This document shows, one piece after another, positions 53,516-63,157 of a stretch of 64,000 nucleotides of DNA (its first letter is position 1; each line of letters begins with the position of its first letter). Below the pieces are notes generated by a model. The model did not search any database and was not told where the DNA came from. It was given only the letters and a program-made list of their open reading frames with translations. Origin of the DNA: Fragilariopsis cylindrus CCMP1102 (lineage: Eukaryota > Bacillariophyta > Bacillariophyceae > Bacillariales > Bacillariaceae); NCBI GenBank assembly GCA_900095095.1, contig FMBT01000355.1:62001-126000 (forward strand), read 5' to 3'. The translations under genes and the position numbers were made by a program.

Positions 53516-53893
53516 CGTTGCTAATTGTGTGTTGGTGATACTTTGAACTAGTACTTTTATGTTACTTCTATTATGCAATGCTGTACGATTATATTACCGT
53601 ATTATTGTTGCAAGTATTTTTTTTGTCGGCGTATTTTTCTACATCTGTTCTCTTTTTGAAGCTGGATCTTTCGACTAGTTCGACCCAAAATCTATATCTG
53701 AAACTTTCAGACGTGCTTTCTCTTATAATGAAAATCAAAAATCAAAAAATCACGTGAGGATGTCAAAACGACAAAAAAAACACAAATCTTTGTTCCTTCG
53801 CATTCGTGTATTCGAGTTGATTATCGAATAGTAGATTTAAAAAGATCCCATTTCTTATTAACATCCTGTACTAGCTGCATACGACTTACGACT
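53516..53893. promoter_or_regulatory. Divergent promoter between CRAL-TRIO and H+-pyrophosphatase genes
   Basis: 378 bp with one CACGTG motif at about 53752-53757. Otherwise AT-rich, no ORF. Confidence 0.4.
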
Positions 53894-56800
53894 ATGAGTG
53901 ACGTGAACGTGAATAGCGAGAATATTGATTGTCTATGGTGGGGTCTACCGGCTGGAAATTTTCCTTGTGATGCTAGTCCCATTGAAGCAGTTAGCTTTGC
54001 GGTTGTTTGTGGTGGAATTTCATTGCTCTTTGTCGCATTTCTAATGAAGAATGTACGTACGATGCAAACCGTAACGAAAAAGTGCACCGTTTCATTCGTT
54101 TTAGATGTCTCAACATTTAACCTACTGACATAATATCATCTCTCTCTCTCTCTCTTTAATTTTTGTTGTTGTCGCACAGTTGCGATATCACCAAAGAGGA
54201 AATGATGAGATGAATAAAATTTCGGACAAAATCAAATCAGGATCACGTGCATTTCTTGTGACGGAGTATAAATATTTAGCTATTTTTGTCGTAATTATGT
54301 TTCTTTTACTGTTTATGCTTTATGCACTAAATCCGCTGTCAACAAATCAATGGACCGATGGAATCAGGTATGGACTATCATTCTTATCTGGAGCTGTATT
54401 ATCGGCGATTGCTGGATGGGGTGGAATGCTAGCTGCAACTGATGCGAACGTTCGAACAACACAAGCGGCAGAGAAGAATGGGCTTCCTGCTGCGCTACGT
54501 GTTGCATTTACAGGTGGATCCGTTGCTGGGTTTACGGTCGTAGGATTAGGCATATTGGGAGTATCCCTCACATTCTTTTGTTTGACATTAGGATACAGTA
54601 CAGATTATTCTCAACAACAAAAAATTATATTTGCGGCAGATGCATTAGCTGGATTTGGATTTGGTGCTTCCTCGATTGCACTATTTACTCGTGTAGCTGG
54701 TGGTATATTTACAAAGGCAGCAGATATTGGTACGATACTGTATTTCAATATTTTGTTCTATCATTCTTCTTGCAGTATTCTACTATTCTACCTATTGCTT
54801 TTTTCCTTCTTATATTTATACATCATTTTTTATCTCTCTATCTTTCTTCCTTTCTTTCTCTCTCTCTTTCTCTCTTTCTTTCTTTCTTCAATGCGTGCTC
54901 CTCCATATTATCTAGGCGCTGATTTGGTTGGTAAAATTGAGATGGACATTCCTGAAGATGATCATCGCAATCCCGCTGTTATCGCTGATAATGTTGGCGA
55001 TAATGTAGGCGATGTCGCTGGGATGAGTGCTGATTTATTCGAATCCTTCGTTGGTTCGATCATTGCTGCTGTTGTCTTAGCTAATGGGGATATTGGTATG
55101 TCGAAAATTCTATAATAAGACATACTACTCTGAGTGTTTTACTGTATATGTATTTTTCGCTGTATTAATCTCGACATTGCCATTTCTCATTTCAGTGTTT
55201 TCCTTTAAACTACAATAACAACTGCTACTACCACTACTACCACTACTAATGCATCGATCTAATTTGCTATATACAGTGTTAGTCATGTTGCCATTTTGGA
55301 TCGCAGGAAGCGGAATTATTGCCTCTATATTCGGATATTTTATTGTAGGAACCAAAGAGGAAGCTTCCCAAAAGGATCTACTTTTTGCTCTTCATAAGGG
55401 ATCTTTCGTCGCATCGGTTCTTATCACTGCATTTTCTGGTCTTATCATTGCATTTTTCTTTGAAGGACGACAATCTGATGGCTGGGCTATTTTTGGATGC
55501 ATCGTTATTGGACTAGTAGCCGGTGTCCTGATCGGACAAATCACAGAATACTTCACTAGCTATTCATACTGGCCCGCTCAATCCATTGCCAATGCAGGTG
55601 TCACAGGACCAGGCACTGCTGTTATCCAAGGATTGGGGATTGGTATGTTTTCAACCGTATTCCCCGCCATTACCATTGTTGTTACTATCCTTGCGTGCAA
55701 TGTACTGTTTTCGTCGTATGGTATTGCCATGGCATCAGTAGGAATGTTGAGCACATTAGGCTTTACTCTGGCCACAGATTGTTTTGGTCCTATTGCTGAC
55801 AATGCTGGTGGTATCGCGGAAATGGCGAAATTGCCTCCTAGTGTACGTGGTATCACCGACGCTCTTGATGCCCTTGGAAATACAACAGCTGCTACTGGAA
55901 AGGGCTTTGCTATTGGTTCGGCTGTATTGACCGCACTCTCTCTGCTAGCAGCATTCAAGGAGAAGGCTGGAATCCAAAATGTCGACATCAGCGATCCCGT
56001 AGTCTTAAGTGGAGTACTAATCGGTGCTATGTTGCCATTTTTATTCGCGGCCTTGACGATGCTTTCGGTGCGAAAAGTAAGTATGGAACGGAGCCGTATA
56101 AAAACGTTTCCATTTCTTTCCTTTACATCTTATGTGACACTCACATCTTTCTACCACTGACTATTTCTACCATAGACTGCTGGTGCTATTATTATCGAAG
56201 TTCGTCGTCAATTCAAAGAAATTCCTGGTTTACGGGAGGGAACTGCGGAAGCAGATTCTGATAGATGCGTGGAGATTTCCACTCGATATTCAATCCAAGA
56301 AATGATATTGCCGGGGATCTACTCGGTGTTTTCGCCTGCTACTATTGGATTCTTAATTGGTCCGAATTGCTTGGCTGGTCTGCTTGCTGGCGCTATTGCA
56401 TCAGGTATGATGCTAGCTACAATGATGTCAAATGCTGGAGGTGCTTGGGACAACGCCAAAAAGTATATTGAAATTGAAGGAGCGCATGGAGGAAAAGGAT
56501 CTCCCACACACAAGGCATGCATAGTAGGCGATACAGTGGGGGATCCGTTCAAAGACACAAGTGGTCCTGCACTGAATATATTGATAAAGCTAATGAGCAT
56601 TGTTGCTCTTACAATCGCACCATCAATGAATGGTTATGGTGATTGGGAAACAGCTGCTTGGGGTTTAATTCCTCTGTTCATCATGATTGTTGGAACTATT
56701 CTTGTATGGTTTTTAACTCGGCAAGTAACTACTAATGTGAGTACAAAGACTATTCCTATTCCTACCAGAATACACGACAAAGGATTCTGGTATACGGAAA

Positions 56801-56978
56801 CATAACACATCTTACCCTGTTTTCCAATGATTTGTTGTTTGATCGGTCAACCATTCCATTTGCTCACCTTGCTCTGTTCATTATAATCCCTACTTCGTTT
56901 CTTAATCATATTTAGACTGGCGGAAGTGATTCAGATATAGAGCTTTCAACCAAAAATCCTTTGTCAAGAATTATCTGA
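53894..56978 (+). CDS. Vacuolar-type H+-translocating inorganic pyrophosphatase, K+-dependent type
   Basis: Multi-pass pump that uses pyrophosphate hydrolysis to acidify vacuoles. Six exons, 53894-54052, 54180-54729, 54916-55095, 55277-56076, 56176-56736 and 56916-56978, join without a break to 770 residues. Catalytic and metal-binding loops are clear: [68 protein letters not shown] and [39 protein letters not shown] has Ala at the position that is Lys in K+-independent pumps, so this is the K+-dependent class. The N-terminal 50 residues ([15 protein letters not shown]) are less conserved. The intron between exons 1 and 2 has a TC repeat and the next one a TTTC repeat. Confidence 0.96.
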
Positions 56979-57237
56979 TTAGTTCGTTATCTTTTGGCAA
57001 AGATAAGTACGGGAAATTTTAAAGAAGATGTTGTCAGCTTTTCAGTGTTAGTTCTATTATATGGTCATCAATTGTTCTTATGTTACTAGTGTGAAAAGTG
57101 AGGAAATATATAAACAGTATAAAATCTAAACCTATACGTAGAGCCTCCTACGTGTGCTATTAGATTTTTGCCTTTAGTTTACTAAAAGTATACTGCATGG
57201 TGATCACTGCACTGTGCTAGCATTAAATAATCCTGAA

Positions 57238-58311
57238 TCAACATGAACTTCCCACATTTACATTAATGGCAGTATCACCCAATCCCAACACGTTGCTTGC
57301 GGCAATGAACATACCAAGCTGCTGCTGAGTGAAAAGATCACTCGGGAGAGTTTTCTTGCTCTTGTTACATTTTACTAAACCATTGACGTCTTCGTCTGCC
57401 TCAAACGAAATATGTGGACAGTGATCGGGGTTTGTTCTGGCAAACACTGAGTGAAGGACTCTGCACCCTTGACTGTTGCCATCAATATAAGCGAGAGGAA
57501 AGTCAGGGTCGTCTACACCATTATCTGGCAGGGCGTAATAATTGGCCAAACACGTGTCCATGGCACTTGCATTTGGAGCCTTGGTTTTCTTGGGAGCCTT
57601 TGTATTCTTGTTTGGCGATTTTGTCTTTTTTGGTGCCTTTAGTTTCCTTTCTCCTTCAGGCTTTTTACCATCATATCCACATGAGTTGACAATTGTGTCA
57701 CACACATATTCGGCGAGGGCTTCTGGGTTCTGTCTCAGAACAGTCGACGACGAGAGCCCGTCTGGAATCCAAGTATTCGTTGTTGACACGGTAATCGGAC
57801 GCTGGCCGGGGCCTGGGGTTGGATTAATTGTGTATAAAAGTGATGCTCCTATCGTAACTTCTACACACACGTCTTGATTGTCATTTGTATACAAAGGGTT
57901 TAAGGGTAAATGGCGCCTCTCTGCAGTAATTATAACACATTGCTGCTGTGTTGTTCCTGTCATGTCCAAGATTAGTTGCGGTCCTACTTGGATAAAGTCC
58001 ATTGATATACCTCCTTTGACCCAGGAGAAGTACTCGGCAATACCTTCAGATCCTACATACTGACCAGTTTCCGCCACATTCTGCACGGAGTCATCGGAGA
58101 ACACTGTACTGTATGTCGAAGCATCCGCTGAATCGAAACCAGAAAATGCAAGGGCATAGAAGCAGTTACATTTTTCAGGGGTGTCAACGATGGTCGCCAA
58201 GCTGGGATCGGGAGGACATGGAGGCACAGGAGGTTGAGCACGAACAATAATTGGTAAGTTAGTCAACACAAGTGCAAAAATGGCAATGAGTGCATAGTTT
58301 GAGGAATTCAT
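57238..58311 (-). CDS. Secreted protein with nuclear-transport-factor-like domain and Lys/Pro repeats
   Basis: 357 residues. A signal peptide (YALIAIFALVLTNLPIIVRA) precedes QPPVPPCPPDP. Residues about 40-200 (CNCFYALAFSGFDSADASTY, SEGIAEYFSWVKGG, CVIITAERRHLPLNPLY) resemble a SnoaL/NTF2-like fold, but I am not sure. Then comes a basic repeat of KAPKKTK/KSPNKNTK units (near 57570-57650), followed by a Cys-containing C-terminal domain (DTCLANYYALPDNG, QGCRVLHSVFARTNPDHCPH) with Cys at the last position. Lys-rich repeats of this kind occur in diatom cell-wall proteins such as silaffins, so a wall role is possible but unproven. No frame breaks. Confidence 0.75.
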   Translation of the reverse strand: MNSSNYALIAIFALVLTNLPIIVRAQPPVPPCPPDPSLATIVDTPEKCNCFYALAFSGFDSADASTYSTVFSDDSVQNVAETGQYVGSEGIAEYFSWVKGGISMDFIQVGPQLILDMTGTTQQQCVIITAERRHLPLNPLYTNDNQDVCVEVTIGASLLYTINPTPGPGQRPITVSTTNTWIPDGLSSSTVLRQNPEALAEYVCDTIVNSCGYDGKKPEGERKLKAPKKTKSPNKNTKAPKKTKAPNASAMDTCLANYYALPDNGVDDPDFPLAYIDGNSQGCRVLHSVFARTNPDHCPHISFEADEDVNGLVKCNKSKKTLPSDLFTQQQLGMFIAASNVLGLGDTAINVNVGSSC

Positions 58312-59383
58312 AATATCTGAGCGTGTGCACTAGTAATGTGGAAACACAGAGGTAGGTTTAATTGTAGCAATCAACAACTTGTGAATATTTGCTGAATTCT
58401 GAATTAAATCGTATTTTGGGAAAGAGGTTGTGAGTAGTTGTTGTTGGCACTCTTACGAAAAGAGTTCAGTATTTTGTCGTCAGCGTGCACCCCACATCGA
58501 TTTCGGTTACTTTGGAGGTAGAAATCCTACGTAGCTAGTGCTGGCACACAGCACGTACAATAGCTGTAACAACAAAAAAAACCAACGACTCCCATAAAAT
58601 CTATATATTACATTGAACTTATCTAATCTAGAAAAACAACCTTGAACCGGGACTTTTGTACCATCGTAAAATAGAAGATAGTCACATTTCATCGCGCTCC
58701 AGCCTATATTACATTGAACTTATCTAGAAAAACAACCTTGAACCGGGACTTTTGTACCATCGTAAAATAGAAGATATAGTCACATTTCATCGCGCTCAAG
58801 CATATTACATTGCGCTTACGACCTCCAACAGGGCAAGCTAAGTTAGTCCCCAAGTTCCCACGGACTAGGGACAACAAAATAATATTCGAGCCAAGCACTA
58901 CAGGAGAGCCCGCGATTGAAGGCTTTACTGACGATCGCGCGGGATTTAAATTAATTCTTGGCGCGTGCGGGGGAAGCGGGAATCTTGTCTGAAGGCATAT
59001 AATAAAATGAGGGGGCACACCTCTTTATTTTGGGGGACAAACATTTTGGTCGCAATATATAAATAAATCTATTCGCGGACTGAAAAATCTATTAGTGCAC
59101 AAATACTTTTATAAGTATTTTGAAAAGGGCTGATAAATCTATTAGTATTGAAAATAACGGCTTTAACGCTTTTTTTAGATTATAACGGTTTGAACTCGCC
59201 AATCAAAATCCTCAACTGATATTCATATGACTAGCGAGGCTAAATAAACAGTACATTACCATCGTACATTTCTACACAAAATTCTTACTATTTGTCAACC
59301 ATGCACTGTACTGCTTTTAATGTCGCTAACAGTCTTTTCAATTTAATATCAAAATATTAAAAATAATAATTCTTTCAACCACC
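58312..59383. other. Intergenic stretch with tandem repeat and transposon flank
   Basis: Contains the 100-bp tandem repeat described separately, then a GC-richer patch with AACAGGGCAAGCTAAGTTAG (58828-58847) and later AAATCTATTAGT repeats (59087-59150). Probably composite repeat debris and the 5' flank of the transposase. No gene supported. Confidence 0.45.
58604..58815. repeat. Two-copy tandem repeat of about 100 bp plus a partial third
   Basis: Copy 1 is at about 58604-58704 and copy 2 at 58705-58802; a third begins with TATTACATTG near 58803 and then diverges. Copies differ by small indels (an AATCT present in one, TA in the other). Motif includes ACCGGGACTTTTGTACCATC. No coding function apparent. 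Confidence 0.75.
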
Positions 59384-60319
59384 ATGAATATCAACGTCGC
59401 CGACGAAGACATCCAAGCCATTGAAGATGTTGCTAGAGCCACTGTTAGATGGCCGGATCGTCGAAGGTGGGATTCTTCTGAGAAGGATGCCAGATTTAAA
59501 TCATTATTTGGGGCATCATCATTAATTATTGCAGAGATTTGGTATCGAATCGAAGAAACTGTCTCTTTGGAGGACACTAATGCCGAAAGGAAGCATCTGT
59601 TATGGGCCCTAGTCTTTCTTAAAGTGTATGCTACTGAAGAGATCCATTGTGCTATTGTAGGCTGGCCAAGTGCTGAAACATTTCGAAAGTACTCTTGGTA
59701 TTTTATTAAGAAAATTTTTGATTTAGAAGATGAAGTCATTGTTTGGCATAGTAGATTTGATGGACAGCCTGATCTGGAGGATCTCGAACACGACTGTATG
59801 ATATCTGTTGATTGCCTTGATTGTCCCTGTTCTGAAAAGTTTCCTGCAAGCCCTGATATGTTTTCAAAAAAATTTAATGGACCTGGAATTAAATATGAGG
59901 TAGGTTGTTGTATTAAAACTGGCTTCATTGTTTGGATAAATGGTCCATTCCCTGCTGGTAATTCAGAGAAAACTATCTTCCGCGAAGGTCTACTGACAAA
60001 GCTTGAAGATTGGGAGCTTGTTGAATGTGATACAGGTTTAAGAGGTGTTGAACATGCAAGAATTCCTGAGCATGGAATAACGGATGGTGAAAGAAAACAA
60101 AAATCACAGATAAGAGGAAGGCATGAGAATGTAAATGGAAAGTTGAAAGTATATAATGTATTAGGTGCTTACTTCCATCATCACAGTGGAAGAGATAGAG
60201 AAGTTATGTTTGAAAAACATGCGATTTGTTTTGGTGCAGTATCAGTTATTACTCAACTGAAATTATTCACCGGAGATGATGTTTTGTATGATGTAGAGTA
60301 TGATGTACACTATTCTTAG
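59384..60319 (+). CDS. DDE-superfamily transposase (PIF/Harbinger-IS5-like, DDE_Tnp_4 type)
   Basis: 311 residues, uninterrupted. After a helical N-terminal part (WPSAETFRKYSWYFIKKIFD) the catalytic core reads CMISVDCLDCPCSE (first Asp), KFNGPGIKYEVGCCIKTG, IVWINGPFPAGN, IFREGLLTKLEDWELVECDTG (second Asp) and RGRHENVNGKLKVYNVLG (Glu). This order is typical of the Harbinger/IS5-type transposases that are numerous in diatom genomes. All three acidic residues are present, so the enzyme may be active. Terminal inverted repeats could not be placed. A segment just downstream (about 60440-60680) is repeated at 62.6-62.9 kb. Confidence 0.82.
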   Translation: MNINVADEDIQAIEDVARATVRWPDRRRWDSSEKDARFKSLFGASSLIIAEIWYRIEETVSLEDTNAERKHLLWALVFLKVYATEEIHCAIVGWPSAETFRKYSWYFIKKIFDLEDEVIVWHSRFDGQPDLEDLEHDCMISVDCLDCPCSEKFPASPDMFSKKFNGPGIKYEVGCCIKTGFIVWINGPFPAGNSEKTIFREGLLTKLEDWELVECDTGLRGVEHARIPEHGITDGERKQKSQIRGRHENVNGKLKVYNVLGAYFHHHSGRDREVMFEKHAICFGAVSVITQLKLFTGDDVLYDVEYDVHYS

Positions 60320-60439
60320 AACAGGGGAGGTTTAGTAGAATGTGCAGTGTGTTACGATCAATTCTATATATTTAGATTTAGCCACAATTGAGTAGATCTA
60401 TCAGTATTTTTAGCATGTTTTTTATTTAATTTTCTATTA

Positions 60440-60680
60440 TCGTAGCCTCATCAAAACAGCAATGTGTGACTAAAGCAAAGAAAACATACTACAGGACATT
60501 AAAAAAATTCCATTCATACTACTATTTTGTACTAATACTACTACTTAAGCTGTTATAGAGGTACAGAAAATGTGAAATATAAAATCGATCTATTTTAGAG
60601 TGCTTATTATATGATTTTTTCTTCTTTTTTTTCTATGATTCATATAAGAAAGTTACAATATTATCATTCCCAATTTACCA
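60440..60680 (+). repeat. Repeated segment downstream of the transposase, copy 1
   Basis: Shares long stretches with 62625-62880, for example ACTACTATTTTGTACTAATA then CTACTACTTA, GAGGTAC, ATGTGAAATATAAAATCG, and TTACAATATTATCATTCCCA. Overall similar at the same strand, with indels. Probably the 3' part of a transposon family. Confidence 0.75.
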
Positions 60681-61637
60681 AAAACGGTAAGGAACGTGGA
60701 AAGAAGGAGCGAGAAGTTCTCCGAAAGATCTTGCTGCTACAATACTTTGAACCATACTATGGTCGTCTTCTTTATCAAAGATTCCAGGAATAGAAGAAGG
60801 ATCAGACAATAATTTTGTTACTGTTTGGCTCCATAAACGCGCCTTCAATCGAATATAGAGAGCACGCTCCATGTCCATCACAGCATCGAGTCGTTCTAGC
60901 TTAGCATAATATGAATATGTATTCAAAGCTCTTTCTGAGAGAATGTTAAGAGTTTTCTTGATAAAATCTTCACCATGCCATCTTTCTGAAAGAATAATAG
61001 TTCCTTTGACCTGTTTATTATCGCTGTTCAATACTTTAATAGATTTAAGGTTTTTGTTCTTTAGAGCAAGATAGTACATTGCTCTGAGGTCATTGGTAGT
61101 AGGCTTCTTTAACCCTGGAACGAAAGAGATTGTTTCCAATACACTTGATCTTGGCAATTCGTAAGTCCATCTTTTCTCATATTCATTGGCATTAAAGTGG
61201 TTAACAGAAAATGCCTTAGATAAACTGAACCAACGACTGTCCTGGTAATCTCCTTTCATGGTAAGTGATTTAAGAGTTGATGTACAGCATCGCCTCAGTA
61301 CTTTTTTCAACTGCTCCTCGTCTACTGGGACATTTTCAAAGGTTAGTTTCTCAACTGTAAGGTCAGATCTGGATAGTAAATCAATGAAACGCTCGACTAT
61401 ACTGTACAGATACGTATGGCATAGTGCACCATCCTTTGGGAGATCATCTTCTGGAGGGCGAGCAACAGTAATAATTGTTTTAGAATTATAAAGACAGTTA
61501 AATCCATCTAACGTCATAACCTCCATTTCTGTAATCCTTGCAGTAATCCTTGCTATCCTTTCCTCCTCAGCCAGCTCCTGAAGACGGGGTGAGCGCCTTG
61601 GGATACAGATCCCGGTATTAGCCTTTCTTTTCGCCAT
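60675..61637 (-). CDS. Leucine-rich hypothetical protein with N-terminal MAKRKA motif
   Basis: 320 residues from the ATG at 61637. The N-terminus MAKRKANTGICIPRRSPRLQ is basic, like a nuclear import signal with an RSPRLQ peptide. The body has leucine-rich-repeat-like segments: LTVEKLTFENVPVDEEQLKK, TLKSLTMKGD, VLETISFVPGLKKPTTNDLR, NLKSIKVLNSD. The C-terminal part is helical (YAKLERLDAVMDMERALYIR). I do not recognise a named family. It is head to head with the gene at 62272, which starts MAKRKADT...RRSKRLQ, and its 5' leader has a GATAT repeat directly before the ATG. Confidence 0.6.
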   Translation of the reverse strand: MAKRKANTGICIPRRSPRLQELAEEERIARITARITEMEVMTLDGFNCLYNSKTIITVARPPEDDLPKDGALCHTYLYSIVERFIDLLSRSDLTVEKLTFENVPVDEEQLKKVLRRCCTSTLKSLTMKGDYQDSRWFSLSKAFSVNHFNANEYEKRWTYELPRSSVLETISFVPGLKKPTTNDLRAMYYLALKNKNLKSIKVLNSDNKQVKGTIILSERWHGEDFIKKTLNILSERALNTYSYYAKLERLDAVMDMERALYIRLKARLWSQTVTKLLSDPSSIPGIFDKEDDHSMVQSIVAARSFGELLAPSFHVPYRFW

Positions 61638-62271
61638 CGTTGATATGATATGATATGATATGATATGAAAATAAATAAATGAATAGAATGAATGGATTGA
61701 TAGATTAGCTAAACCCACAAACAGGCTAGTCGCAACAAAAAACCTGAATATACACCATGGTTGATTTCCACGATAGTAATCACCATGTTGATTCTTGCTT
61801 TTTCGTGCTTTTAGTGTGTTACAAATATACATTGTGTTTCTCTTCGAAAAAAACAAAAATTACATCAACTCCGAATTCAAAGAACTGGTTATGAGCCTAA
61901 TAAGCATGGGATAATATCCGGGTTATTGTATTAGATTTTGGCTTAACTTCAAGCAATATGAAGAAAACACGTCACTTTTTTTATTCCATTAGGCTCATAA
62001 CCAGTTATTTTTTTCTTCAATTTTGATTCAAATTTTGTCTCAAATCGAAAATATTATCAAATTCCACGTAGAATTCTACAGGCACGTGCAGTACTGAAAC
62101 TGATTTCATAGGGGGTAGTCCACAAAATTTGAAGAATATTTTTTTCTACCGAACACTTAACAGATAAAATAAAAAAACTATAATATATCTCATTAGAGTA
62201 CAACCCTGTCGCCATATCGATTATTCATGTACTACTATTATTCATTTATTTAAAATTTAATATCAACGACA
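61638..62271. other. Shared 5' region of the MAKRKA gene pair
   Basis: 634 bp between divergent starts. Contains (GATAT)n at about 61641-61669 and the 19-bp inverted repeat at 61883/61988. Both starts are preceded by ATATCAACGA and followed by ATGGCGAAAAGAAA, so the two ends derive from one ancestral sequence. Confidence 0.6.
61883..62006. repeat. Perfect 19-bp inverted repeat, possible small MITE
   Basis: AACTGGTTATGAGCCTAAT at 61883-61901 recurs as its exact reverse complement at 61988-62006, enclosing 86 bp. The 124-bp unit could be a miniature transposon or a hairpin. No clear target duplication flanks it. Confidence 0.75.
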
Positions 62272-62592
62272 ATGGCGAAAAGAAAAGCTGATACCTGTAG
62301 TAAACCTAGTAGGCGCTCAAAGCGTCTTCAAGATGCGAAGGAGAAGGAGAAGGAAAAGAAAAGGGCAGAAGAAGTGAAGATTACGGATTATATTTCATCA
62401 GATGGAGGTCTAACATATGATAATATAATAATTCCAACAATCCCAACAGGAGTTTATCATCACCCAACCCACAATACTTTGGTCCAAACTAATATGGGTC
62501 CGGTAATCTTATTAGCGTCGTCGTTAAGTACAAGACATACCGGTAATGGTCCAATCAACATACCAGTAGCAGGACAGTTACTGTATGAATGA
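62272..62592 (+). CDS. Short MAKRKA-motif hypothetical protein
   Basis: 106 residues. The N-terminus MAKRKADTCSKPSRRSKRLQ parallels the start of the divergent gene at 61637 and is followed by a Lys/Glu helix (KEKEKEKKRAEEVK). After that similarity stops: ITDYISSDGGLTYDNIIIPT, TNMGPVILLASSLSTRHTG. It ends shortly before the transposon-like repeat at 62.6 kb, so it may be a truncated or recombined family member. Function unknown. Confidence 0.45.
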   Translation: MAKRKADTCSKPSRRSKRLQDAKEKEKEKKRAEEVKITDYISSDGGLTYDNIIIPTIPTGVYHHPTHNTLVQTNMGPVILLASSLSTRHTGNGPINIPVAGQLLYE

Positions 62593-63157
62593 AAAAGCAT
62601 ACCGGTATGTACTGTACTAGCTTCTTCTACCCTCATTAAAACAGCATCATATGATCCTAGCATATCAATACACCACAATACAGAAAAAATCATCTCTATT
62701 GATACTACTATTTTGTACTAATACTACTACTTATGCTCTTCTAGAGGTACGAAAAATGTGAAATATAAAATCGTTCTAATTTAGAGCTTTTCTATTCCAT
62801 TTTTTTCTATGATTAATATTACAAGTAACTCCCCTAGGGATTTCTTTATTAAAACAAGTTACAATATTATCATTCCCAATCCCCATTTCCCTTCCTTTAT
62901 TTACGTATAGTCGTTTATTTCCCTTTCAATCTCATCTAAACCTTCTTGTAATGCCAACAACGGATCTATATCAGATGATACAATTGTATCATCACTAGAA
63001 TCGATACTTGTAGCAGAGAAAGAATCAATTGATGCAATAGATTCCGGGCTACTTCAAGATACCATGGGAGGGTTTAGAGTACCACCTACAATTGAAAGAA
63101 AGCAAGCACGACGTTAGTTTCCTGTTGAGTCAACAATTTTTTGACTTTGCGCTCTTG
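62593..63157. other. Spacer with the second copy of the transposon-associated repeat
   Basis: The segment 62625-62880 repeats 60440-60680 in the same orientation, but without a transposase next to it, so it looks like a leftover end. The rest (62881-63157) is AT-rich, with an ACAATTGTATC palindrome near 62979-62989. No gene supported. Confidence 0.6.
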
